Origin: a virus
Strand: one strand, 5' to 3'
Length of the DNA stretch: 22,063 nt
IMG/VR virus record: IMGVR_UViG_3300009762_000007
Coordinates: 1 to 22,063 of that record
The position numbers were made by a program, and so were the translations under genes. Below are positions 5,942 to 11,749 of this stretch, piece after piece. Numbering within the stretch: the stretch's first letter is position 1; every line of letters starts with the position of its first letter. The notes under the pieces were generated by a model. That model worked only from the letters and a program-made list of their open reading frames with translations. It did no database searches and was not told the origin of the DNA.

Positions 5942-6307
5942 ATGCCTAGTTGGCTAATACTTGGATGGGCACTTACTATCGGATATCTTCCACAAAGCTC
6001 TATCGACCTGCCCGTAGTTATCGACCAATCGCCAGCATTTGAGCAGACTATAGAGCTTCACGCGCGTCTCTTTGACCATGCACGATTATGGACCGAGCTC
6101 GAGACGCGCGACCTGCCACAGACCTTTACCGACTGGCTGCCTTACCAGGAGCGCTATCGACTCGGGCTCGAGCTCTACGACGGCATGCTCGCCATCGGCG
6201 TAAAGCATGAGTGCATCCATCCCGTGTTTAATGGTCTCTTTTGGAATAATTTTGCTGCGGCTGAAACAGAGATTTATGTTCGCATAGGATCGGAGGTAAA
6301 ACCATGA
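5942..6307 (+). CDS. hypothetical protein with hydrophobic N-terminus
   Basis: A 121-residue protein starting ATG 3 nt after the previous stop. Residues 4-16 are hydrophobic (WLILGWALTIGYL), possibly a weak signal or anchor. The rest is helical and acidic, with HARLFDHARLWTELETRD and a C-terminal AAETEIYVRIG. G+C is higher than in adjacent genes (about 6050-6220), so it may be imported. No family recognised. Confidence 0.55.
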   Translation: MPSWLILGWALTIGYLPQSSIDLPVVIDQSPAFEQTIELHARLFDHARLWTELETRDLPQTFTDWLPYQERYRLGLELYDGMLAIGVKHECIHPVFNGLFWNNFAAAETEIYVRIGSEVKP

Positions 6308-7047
6308 GTGATAAAGAGGAGTTTCCAGAAAGCGCCTACAACCTTCTTGATCGTTGGCTTGGCCTTCTCGACGACGGACTCATTGACACCGTCACAGCCG
6401 AGAGCCAAATAGCGCTGGATACACAGGAATATCTTAAGGCCCAGCCTGCTCCGGTCGCGCCGATCGAAGAGCACCGATGTTTTTTAGGTAAAGATACAAC
6501 GTGTGAGAAATGCCAGAAGTGGGCGTGCTCGACTCGTGTGGTATTCGGCCCCAAGCTTGAGGCAAAATGGAGAAGATGCGAACCTGAAAAAAAATCTAAA
6601 GAAGATAGTGTGTTTGAGTTTCTTGTATCTTTATATACAAATACTGAAACGAGAATAAATGATCTGGGAGAATGTGAAGCAGTTTTGCCCGAAAATCTCA
6701 TCCGAGGATGGATAGAAGAACATGACGCCGCTATCCTCAAGTCATCGCCGAAGGAAGTAGACGAGTTTGGCCCAGTCAATTTGAATAATGTTAAGCCGGA
6801 CCCTATTCCGCTGCCGCAGGACGCGCAATCCCGCGACGCTGCTTATAATCATGCAGAAGTATTTTATAAGCGTCTAGTCGCTGCCCAAGAGGCAATCGAA
6901 GACTTTTCGGCTGTTGTAACCGAGCTTGTGCATGATTGCTACGGGATCGATGTCAACGAAAAGCAAATTGACGCTTGGTTGCGAGATGCCCTTAATCGCA
7001 AAGCCGAAGCCCGCGCTGCACTTGCTCGCGTGGAGCCCCAATTATGA
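6304..7047 (+). CDS. hypothetical protein with Cys cluster
   Basis: A 247-residue protein in ATGA overlap with its upstream neighbour. Residues 1-45 are acidic and helical. A Cys cluster at 59, 67, 70, 75 and 92 (CEKCQKWAC) could bind zinc. Residues 100-140 and 185-245 are predicted helices. It looks modular: G+C shifts around 6580-6700, where codons become A-rich, suggesting a joined structure. No family recognised. Confidence 0.55.
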   Translation: MSDKEEFPESAYNLLDRWLGLLDDGLIDTVTAESQIALDTQEYLKAQPAPVAPIEEHRCFLGKDTTCEKCQKWACSTRVVFGPKLEAKWRRCEPEKKSKEDSVFEFLVSLYTNTETRINDLGECEAVLPENLIRGWIEEHDAAILKSSPKEVDEFGPVNLNNVKPDPIPLPQDAQSRDAAYNHAEVFYKRLVAAQEAIEDFSAVVTELVHDCYGIDVNEKQIDAWLRDALNRKAEARAALARVEPQL

Positions 7048-7262
7048 GTTGCATTCATTTTTCTTTTCCCGGCGGTGGCTCGGGGGAAATGTGCGGATTC
7101 CCTGATGACCGAGGTCGTTTTTTATTTTGGACATGGGAGTTACACAATTACACGGGGGTCAGTTGGTATTGGATGCAGGATACTCGATTTGAAAGACCAG
7201 TGTATCCCGGAGAGCATTCTTTACTGTGGCTTATATTTTATGCACAACACAAGGAGAAGTAA
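7044..7262 (+). CDS. hypothetical aromatic-rich protein
   Basis: A 72-residue protein, ATGA-coupled to the preceding gene. It contains SFPGGGSGEMCGFPDDRG and an unusually aromatic middle (FLFWTWELHNYTGVSWYWMQ). The Gly-rich turn and the WTW/WYW strands suggest a small beta fold. Its end carries AAGGAGAAG for the next gene. Confidence 0.5.
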   Translation: MSCIHFSFPGGGSGEMCGFPDDRGRFLFWTWELHNYTGVSWYWMQDTRFERPVYPGEHSLLWLIFYAQHKEK

Positions 7263-7663
7263 TGTCAGACGAATGCTATAAAAATGCAATGACGCAACAC
7301 TTCAAGGCGCGACTAAAATCAAGGGTTGGCGTAAACATAACCAAGGAGCAACGCAAAGATATCATTGATTCGGTCCAAGGGAAAGGGCCGTATAAATCTT
7401 CGTTCTCTGGCCGGACAGGCGACGCTCATCGATCATGGTTTTTAGTTTCGTTCGATGGTGTAGGCATTTACGTGCTTTATGACAATAAATACAATAAGTT
7501 GGTTACTTGCCTAAGTTATAAAGATAAGCCTATTGAAGCATTGCAAAATGATTTACGGCAAGCCAATAAGCAGCTTGAAGCCGACTTGCTAGTAGTTGAC
7601 AAAGCGCGTAAAAGAATTGTAGAATTAGAAGCCGAGATAAAGGAAAGGGAGGGAAAGGAATGA
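7262..7663 (+). CDS. hypothetical protein with C-terminal coiled coil
   Basis: A 133-residue protein. The ATG at 7262 is chosen because AAGGAGAAG sits just upstream; an in-frame alternative at 7226 lies inside the previous gene. Residues 1-90 contain a mixed fold with SWFLVSFDGVGIYVLYDNKY, typical of a small beta sheet. Residues 97-133 form a charged coiled coil (LRQANKQLEADLLVV to EAEIKEREGKE). It is coupled to the next gene by ATGA. Confidence 0.6.
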   Translation: MSDECYKNAMTQHFKARLKSRVGVNITKEQRKDIIDSVQGKGPYKSSFSGRTGDAHRSWFLVSFDGVGIYVLYDNKYNKLVTCLSYKDKPIEALQNDLRQANKQLEADLLVVDKARKRIVELEAEIKEREGKE

Positions 7664-7881
7664 AGAGGTTAATCGAAGAAATCACAATAAAGCGCCCCAC
7701 GTCATGCACCGACTGCCCTATGGGTGCATATGATTCGGATAATGGAAGACTTTGTTGTGGCTCAATTCGTGACTACGGATCGCAAGGCCATAACATCAAA
7801 GAGATAGATAGCCCAGACGATGCCCTAAAATATGGTGGCGATTGTCTGTTCGTGGTAGGGGATGATAATGATGAATCTTAA
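7660..7881 (+). CDS. small Cys-rich protein
   Basis: A 73-residue protein, ATGA-coupled. Cysteines 16, 19, 32, 33 and 62 (SCTDCP, RLCCGS, GDCLF) recall the CTDCP of the 1040 gene and the CTNC of the 12288 gene, a recurring small zinc-binding module in this genome. The C-terminus is acidic. Confidence 0.6.
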   Translation: MKRLIEEITIKRPTSCTDCPMGAYDSDNGRLCCGSIRDYGSQGHNIKEIDSPDDALKYGGDCLFVVGDDNDES

Positions 7882-8140
7882 TTTTTGCCCTATGTGCGGT
7901 GTAAATTGGAACGGTTGGGGTGAAAAAATAGAGCCCGTCAAATGCTGGTCATGCGGGTTTGACAGCGACTCAATTACGCGAATGAGCGAGCCCAATAAAG
8001 AGCCTATCACCGAGTCATGCCCCGATCATCCTAAATACAAGGCTATTGGGAAACCGGCTACAGATTGCCCCACGTGCTGGCGAATGTATCAATATGCAAT
8101 CTATAAACAAGCGAAAGAGGTATTTAATGGAAATAAATGA
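7871..8140 (+). CDS. double zinc-ribbon-like protein
   Basis: An 89-residue protein. The start is ATG 7871 or 7868, 7-10 nt after GTAGGGG. Knuckles C6-x2-C9 with C25-x2-C28 form a classic zinc ribbon (FCPMCG, KCWSCGF). A second site is C50, H53, C66, C69 (SCPDHP, DCPTCW). Nucleic-acid or protein binding is usual for zinc ribbons; the exact role is unknown. It overlaps the next gene. Confidence 0.65.
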   Translation: MNLNFCPMCGVNWNGWGEKIEPVKCWSCGFDSDSITRMSEPNKEPITESCPDHPKYKAIGKPATDCPTCWRMYQYAIYKQAKEVFNGNK

Positions 8141-8306
8141 ACTTTTAGAATTAAAGTCATCATACCAGCGTCAAAAACTTGTGCTAGGCAATGTTTTAGC
8201 CTCAGCCCTTTGTTATTGGTCAGATGTTCAACTTTTGGCTAAAACATTGTGGCAAACTGAGCGGGAAATAATTGGCAAATCGGGGACTATTTATAATGGA
8301 CTTTGA
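8127..8306 (+). CDS. hypothetical small helical protein
   Basis: A 59-residue protein. The ATG at 8127 with AGAGG upstream is preferred over an in-frame 8046 start that would overlap the zinc-ribbon gene almost entirely. It is helical, with a hydrophobic middle (LVLGNVLASALCYWSDVQLL) that could be a weak membrane segment. It overlaps the next gene by 11 nt. Confidence 0.5.
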   Translation: MEINELLELKSSYQRQKLVLGNVLASALCYWSDVQLLAKTLWQTEREIIGKSGTIYNGL

Positions 8307-8613
8307 CCATCCTAGCACAATTGAGGGCGCGCTAAAGTGGGCCGAGATATCGAAGGAATGCTTTGAAACTGATCCGCCCGATATGGACAGCATCGCATTA
8401 CAAACTCTTGCCGGTGCCTACCGCTCAGAAAAGCAAAATGCCGACGATTTAGAGGAGTATGTAGCCGAGTTAGTAGCGCAAGTAAATAAAAAAAAGGATC
8501 GGTGCGAGCTAATTGAGCGTCAATATTCAGAACTAGCCGACTTTATGGGTCATCATTCAAACGAGCGGTATGGAGACATGATTGCTAGGCATGAAGCTGA
8601 ACGCAAAAAATAG
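8296..8613 (+). CDS. hypothetical helical protein
   Basis: A 105-residue protein starting at ATG 8296; an in-frame alternative at 8272 would deepen the overlap with the previous gene. It is acidic and helical, with a likely coiled coil around residues 50-80 (AELVAQVNKKKDRCELIERQ). It is the last small gene before the Tas locus, after which a 53-nt gap contains only the ACGGAGG of the next gene. Confidence 0.55.
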   Translation: MDFDHPSTIEGALKWAEISKECFETDPPDMDSIALQTLAGAYRSEKQNADDLEEYVAELVAQVNKKKDRCELIERQYSELADFMGHHSNERYGDMIARHEAERKK

Positions 8614-8666
8614 AGCTATGAGGCTGTTAGGCTTTATAATGTCAGTGAAGAGACGGAGGTCGCAAG

Positions 8667-9602
8667 GTGAAGAAGATTGCAGAGAAACCCAGTTATGAGG
8701 ATGTGCTAGCGCTTAGAATGCTGATACGGGCATACGAGGATTTCCAGGATATGCGTAAGCGCATGGATAACCGACTAGGGCGCAAGGCGGACGGAACGGC
8801 ACAGAATGTGGCATCGAGAGCTTTTAAGTCGAGCGATGTAGAGTCGTTCGTTGGTATTTCGGACGCAAGCGCATTTCAGGAAGAGGCTATCCTTAAACAA
8901 ATGCGCCAAGTTTTGAAGCGCTTCCCGATCTACAATGATTACTTGAAAGGCGTTGACGGTGTGGGCGATATCGCGTCGGCTCACATTATTTCTAGTTTCG
9001 ATATCGTGAAGGCTTCGACAGTTTCCAAGATGTGGCAATTCGCGGGGCTCAATCCGGGAATGGTCAACGGTAAGAAGTCTATCGACAAGAAGGATTACAA
9101 GGAGGCGATGGGCCCTATCGTGGCCGAGTACGCGGCTGATCCTAAAAAGAAAAACGTCAAGTACATTGTGCTTACCGATACGCAGATTAGGGGTGACAAA
9201 TTGACACCGGGATTTCTTGCGCCATACAATGCTAATTTGCGTACCGCACTTGTCGGAGTTATGGCTGACGGATTTATTATGAGTGCATTCCGTTGGCAAG
9301 AAGTTACTGAGGTGCAGTACAATAACATGCCCGAGGATGATAGGCGTATTAAAGATGGCAAGTTCCAAGTGCTTGCGATCAAGCCTAATTCCTACGCGCA
9401 ATTCTATCACGATTACAAAAATAGACTTGCGCGTGAGGATAAATGGAAGGATGAAAGCGCGGGGCATCGTGATCGATCTGCAAAGCGGTATATGGTAAAA
9501 ATGTTTATCAAAAATTTATATGTTGCATGGAGAACGATTGAGGGGTTGCCAGTACGTGCGCCGTATCAAGAGGAGTACTTGCATCATACGCATGTAGCAT
9601 GA
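8667..9602 (+). CDS. tasA: TasA-like TIGR-associated protein (IS110 Transposase_20/Nop-like, nuclease-free)
   Basis: A 311-residue protein starting GTG, 6 nt after ACGGAGG. Residues 88-131 carry the signature of the C-terminal IS110 transposase domain: a helix-hairpin-helix (DYLKGVDGVGDIASAHIISS), then KMWQFAGLNPG. Residues 180-205 (PYNANLRTALVGVMADGFI) match the conserved 'N..LR..L' helix, and 265-301 (HRDRSAKRYMVKMFIKNLYV, then GLPVRAPY) complete it. The IS110 N-terminal RuvC (DEDD) domain is missing: only about 85 helical residues precede, and no HNH motif is visible. Published TIGR-Tas work links Tas proteins to IS110 and box C/D Nop proteins, and TasA forms lack a nuclease. Two 36-nt dual-spacer arrays follow directly. 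Predicted role: binds tigRNA and uses its two guides to bind DNA without cutting. Alternative: an IS110 remnant, which the intact frame and arrays argue against. Confidence 0.85.
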   Translation: MKKIAEKPSYEDVLALRMLIRAYEDFQDMRKRMDNRLGRKADGTAQNVASRAFKSSDVESFVGISDASAFQEEAILKQMRQVLKRFPIYNDYLKGVDGVGDIASAHIISSFDIVKASTVSKMWQFAGLNPGMVNGKKSIDKKDYKEAMGPIVAEYAADPKKKNVKYIVLTDTQIRGDKLTPGFLAPYNANLRTALVGVMADGFIMSAFRWQEVTEVQYNNMPEDDRRIKDGKFQVLAIKPNSYAQFYHDYKNRLAREDKWKDESAGHRDRSAKRYMVKMFIKNLYVAWRTIEGLPVRAPYQEEYLHHTHVA

Positions 9603-9608
9603 TATAAT
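9579..9608 (+). promoter_or_regulatory. possible promoter abutting TIGR array 1
   Basis: TTGCAT (9579-9584), 18 nt, then a perfect TATAAT (9603-9608) immediately after the tasA stop. Transcription would begin near 9615, inside the first spacer, so it would clip unit 1. A matching GATATAAGGCC precedes array 2 without a -35, so the conserved element may instead be an array leader or processing signal. Confidence 0.45.
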
Positions 9609-9680
9609 GGCCATTAAAGCAGAGTAACCCATTGGCCTTGAGCGAGCCAAAAGAAAAGAGCAACCCTAAAAGGACGAGCG
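9609..9680 (+). repeat. TIGR array 1 (2 dual-spacer units)
   Basis: Exactly 72 nt, two 36-nt units. Unit 1 (9609-9644): half-edge GGCC, spacer ATTAAAGCA, loop repeat GAGTAACCC (9622-9630), spacer ATTGGCCTT, half-edge GAGCG. Unit 2 (9645-9680): AGCC, spacer AAAAGAAAA, loop GAGCAACCC (9658-9666), spacer TAAAAGGAC, final GAGCG. The full internal edge repeat is GAGCGAGCC (9640-9648). All spacers are 9 nt. The 5' end keeps only the right half of the edge repeat and the 3' end only the left half, as expected if mature guides are cut inside edge repeats. It lies between tasA and the ParB-like gene. Confidence 0.85.
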
Positions 9681-9709
9681 TAATTTTATTTTATTAACGG
9701 AGGTACATA

Positions 9710-10390
9710 TTGAAAGTAAAGATTAGCGAATTGAAGTTTGATGATGAGCTTTTAGAGTTGCGGCCATTGGATACTCACGGAGTATCAAAGTATAGGCAGG
9801 CCATGCGCGAGGGGGCGAAGTTTCCCAAGATTGTCATTGACGATACCAATACAATTGTTGCGGGTAATCATCGAGTTACCGCTTATCGTGAAGAGTTCGG
9901 AGACAATTATATAGTCGATGCCGACAGAGTATCCTTTGACAGTCCGCGCGCGCGTATCGAATATTTCGCTAAAGACAATGCTACGCATGGGCTTCCCTTG
10001 GCGTCGATTGAGAAAAAACGCATAACCTTGAAGCTATTAGGGCTTGGAAGCAGCGCGGAGCCCATTGCTTCTATGTTCGGAGTATCCGTCAAGCGTATCG
10101 AAGAATGGGCAGGGTTTACCGTTTGCGTTATTGGTAATGTGGGCGCTCCCGGAACGGTTACTACTCGCGAATATCTTCCGCTAAAGAAAGGTTCAGAAAG
10201 CATGGCAGGCGAGGAAGTAACAAAGGCCGAGTATGAACAGCATAATGAATCCGACCTTGGATACGAGGATTATTTTCTGGCCGATTATCTGGCCTCTAGG
10301 CTTAGGCGAGGTTGGGTCAATTCAGATGATGACAGGACGGCGGAAGCGTTGCGAAATCTCAGGAAGGAGATAAACAAAATAGCGATATAA
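9710..10390 (+). CDS. ParB/Srx-fold DNA-binding protein
   Basis: A 226-residue protein starting TTG after CGGAGGT. Residues 3-90 are a ParB N-terminal (ParB/Sulfiredoxin) domain: LRPLDTHGVSKYRQAMREG, KFPKIVIDDTNTIVAGNHR with the G-N-H-R motif at 52-55 that in ParB binds CTP. Residues 113-135 (GSSAEPIASMFGVSVKRIEE) are a helix-turn-helix of the KorB/ParB kind. The C-terminal 80 residues are acidic and unfamiliar. Phage ParB-like proteins act in partition, regulation or as nucleases. No ParA lies beside it. It sits precisely between the two TIGR arrays, so it may belong to that system (regulation, or nuclease partner), which is inference. Confidence 0.75.
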   Translation: MKVKISELKFDDELLELRPLDTHGVSKYRQAMREGAKFPKIVIDDTNTIVAGNHRVTAYREEFGDNYIVDADRVSFDSPRARIEYFAKDNATHGLPLASIEKKRITLKLLGLGSSAEPIASMFGVSVKRIEEWAGFTVCVIGNVGAPGTVTTREYLPLKKGSESMAGEEVTKAEYEQHNESDLGYEDYFLADYLASRLRRGWVNSDDDRTAEALRNLRKEINKIAI

Positions 10391-10642
10391 GGCCACTCAT
10401 TATGAGGAAACCATAATAATAGAGCAAGCCGCTAGTTATGAGTAAACCGTAAACTAAAGGCGAGTCATTGAACCCGAGAAACCCAGAGTTTGGAAGCGAG
10501 TCGTAGGAAGTAAGTAAATTACGTTTGTCGAGCGGGTCAGACTTGGCGAGAAAACCATGGTGTCTGAACGAGCCAAAATAAAAGAGCAAACCAGATTATT
10601 AGAGCGAGTCACCGCAAGGAAGGGACCCGTTAAAATCGAGCG
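10391..10642 (+). repeat. TIGR array 2 (7 dual-spacer units)
   Basis: Exactly 252 nt, seven 36-nt units, starting 1 nt after the ParB-like stop. Loop repeats (consensus GAGNAAACC) begin at 10404, 10440, 10476, 10512, 10548, 10584 and 10620. Edge repeats (consensus GAGCGAGYC) begin at 10422, 10458, 10494, 10530, 10566 and 10602, with half-edges GGCC at 10391 and GAGCG at 10638. Spacer pairs: ACTCATTAT/ATAATAATA; GCTAGTTAT/GTAAACTAA; ATTGAACCC/AGAGTTTGG; GTAGGAAGT/ACGTTTGTC; AGACTTGGC/ATGGTGTCT; AAAATAAAA/AGATTATTA; ACCGCAAGG/GTTAAAATC. The loop repeats of units 4 (AAGTAAATT) and 7 (AAGGGACCC) are degenerate. No plus-strand frame stays open through it. The last edge repeat runs into the AAGGAG of the next gene. 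Confidence 0.9.
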
Positions 10643-10653
10643 AAGGAGAAAAC

Positions 10654-11106
10654 TTGAAGCATAAAATTATGATAACGTTGTGTATACTGAGCACGGGGTT
10701 AGTCCATGCGGCCCCTGCTAAGATTCTTGATGCGCTACGATGGGAAGAGTCGCACAATAAAAACCATGAAGTAAACCACAATCGAAACGGGACAAAAGAT
10801 TGCGGCCCATTTCAGCTAAACTCTCAATACCTCGATTATTTTGCATGGAAGTATAACAAGGGCAAAAAGATAAACCCATTTAATGAGCGCGAGTCTAGAC
10901 GAGTGGCTAGTGATTATCTCGATGATTTGCAGACGTTTATTTTAGGCAATCACTTAGCAGATGCTAGATTTAAGCAGTCTGAAAGGTGGTACGAAATTAT
11001 CCAGGCATGGAACTGTGGACTATCGCAGTATCTCAGGGGGTCGACAAAAACATCCAGGGCACTAGCTAGGCGAGTTTTAGAAAGGGCCGGATATGGAAGA
11101 CAGTGA
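10654..11106 (+). CDS. secreted lytic transglycosylase-like (lysozyme-fold) protein
   Basis: A 150-residue protein starting TTG, 5 nt after AAGGAG. Residues 1-20 are a signal peptide (basic KHK, hydrophobic IMITLCILSTGLVHA, cleavage near AA-PA). The mature part shows the three SLT-family motifs: the catalytic Glu-Ser at 32-33 (RWEESHN), G-x-x-Q at 51-54 (CGPFQLN), and A-W-N-C-G at 118-122. It should cleave peptidoglycan glycan strands in the periplasm, for lysis or DNA entry. Its ribosome binding site overlaps the end of TIGR array 2, so array processing and its expression may be linked. Confidence 0.7.
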   Translation: MKHKIMITLCILSTGLVHAAPAKILDALRWEESHNKNHEVNHNRNGTKDCGPFQLNSQYLDYFAWKYNKGKKINPFNERESRRVASDYLDDLQTFILGNHLADARFKQSERWYEIIQAWNCGLSQYLRGSTKTSRALARRVLERAGYGRQ

Positions 11107-11269
11107 GGCAACGAAAGACATTTACGAAACTTCAAATTATGAGGACTGGAATGTTTTATCAATGGAACGAAGGGCAGCACTAGGGATAAGGACCGAGCCG
11201 AGGACCCAAAGTCAGCTTGAATGGATGCTCGAAGAAGTCGACGAAAGCGAATATTTGATTGAGCCATAA
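11093..11269 (+). CDS. small acidic hypothetical protein
   Basis: A 58-residue protein whose ATG lies inside the end of the lytic enzyme gene (14-nt overlap), with AAAGGG upstream. It is strongly acidic (for example QLEWMLEEVDESEYLIEP). No cysteines and no membrane segment. It overlaps the next gene's possible TTG start. Function unknown. Confidence 0.5.
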   Translation: MEDSEATKDIYETSNYEDWNVLSMERRAALGIRTEPRTQSQLEWMLEEVDESEYLIEP

Positions 11270-11588
11270 AATAATAGCGATGGGATATAAGTGTGAAACT
11301 TACCGAGCGGCATCTAAAATATTAAATTGTTCATTTCAAGCAGTTACGCAAGCGATCAAATACAATAGGCGAATCATAAACGGCAAGCCATTCTGGTTTG
11401 AAGGTGAAGAAAGGCCAGCGCCACGGCTCGGTAGATCGGGGCGACCTTGTTTAATTGATAATGTTAGATACGAGTCGGTAGGGATAGCGGCTAGAGTAGT
11501 CGGTTCTAAGCCTTGCGCCCTTAAATTAGCATTGGAGACTAAGGATACATTCAAGGGACACTCGATTGCATGGGTAGACGAGGAGTAA
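11259..11588 (+). CDS. DNA-binding protein with two NUMOD1-like repeats
   Basis: A 109-residue protein if TTG 11259 is used, or 102 residues from ATG 11280; neither has a strong ribosome binding site. It contains two copies of a helix-turn-helix pattern: residues 14-45 (ETYRAASKILNCSFQAVTQA then NGKPFWF) and residues 72-106 (ESVGIAARVVGSKPCALKLA then FKGHSIAWV). This 'E(S/T)...AA..(L/V)..S...(A/I)..A......G..W' layout is that of NUMOD1 modules found in phage homing endonucleases and as stand-alone proteins. No nuclease motif is present, so it is probably a regulator or an endonuclease remnant. Confidence 0.6.
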   Translation: MSHKIIAMGYKCETYRAASKILNCSFQAVTQAIKYNRRIINGKPFWFEGEERPAPRLGRSGRPCLIDNVRYESVGIAARVVGSKPCALKLALETKDTFKGHSIAWVDEE

Positions 11589-11749
11589 ACGGGTAAAAGT
11601 ACTGAAAAAATGGTACTATATAGGTAGGGATTTATGAGTGTTTGAAAAATCTAACTCAAAAGCGCAAAGCCTCAAATTAAAGCCTAGTATCGCGGATAGC
11701 CCGTGGTCTAGGCTAATTATATTTGTCTAAATCATTCAAGGAGAATACT
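11589..11749 (+). promoter_or_regulatory. 161-nt intergenic leader of the ferritin gene
   Basis: No gene fits here. It contains inverted repeats AGTAC/GTACT (around 11598-11618), TTTGA/TCAAA (around 11641-11660) and AGCCTAG (11681-11687)/CTAGGCT (11708-11714) with a 20-nt loop. The last lies just ahead of the AT-rich AATTATATTT and the AAGGAG of ferritin. It may be an operator or a leader hairpin. No Fur-box consensus is evident. Confidence 0.4.

Noticed and set aside
8667-9602. An intact IS110 insertion sequence.
   Set aside because: The N-terminal DEDD/RuvC domain is missing and no element ends are visible. The downstream dual-spacer arrays explain the gene better.
10359-10589. A 76-residue minus-strand open frame running through TIGR array 2, with a six-residue period (GFL and DSL alternating).
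   Set aside because: The 18-nt half-period is a multiple of three, so the repeats automatically give periodic peptides. It has no ribosome binding site, is the only minus-strand candidate, and ends inside the ParB-like gene.
9609-10642. The arrays as CRISPR or as replication iterons.
   Set aside because: Repeats and spacers of 9 nt are far too short for CRISPR and no cas genes are present. Iterons would be one repeat type with no strict alternation, and would not end in matching half repeats.
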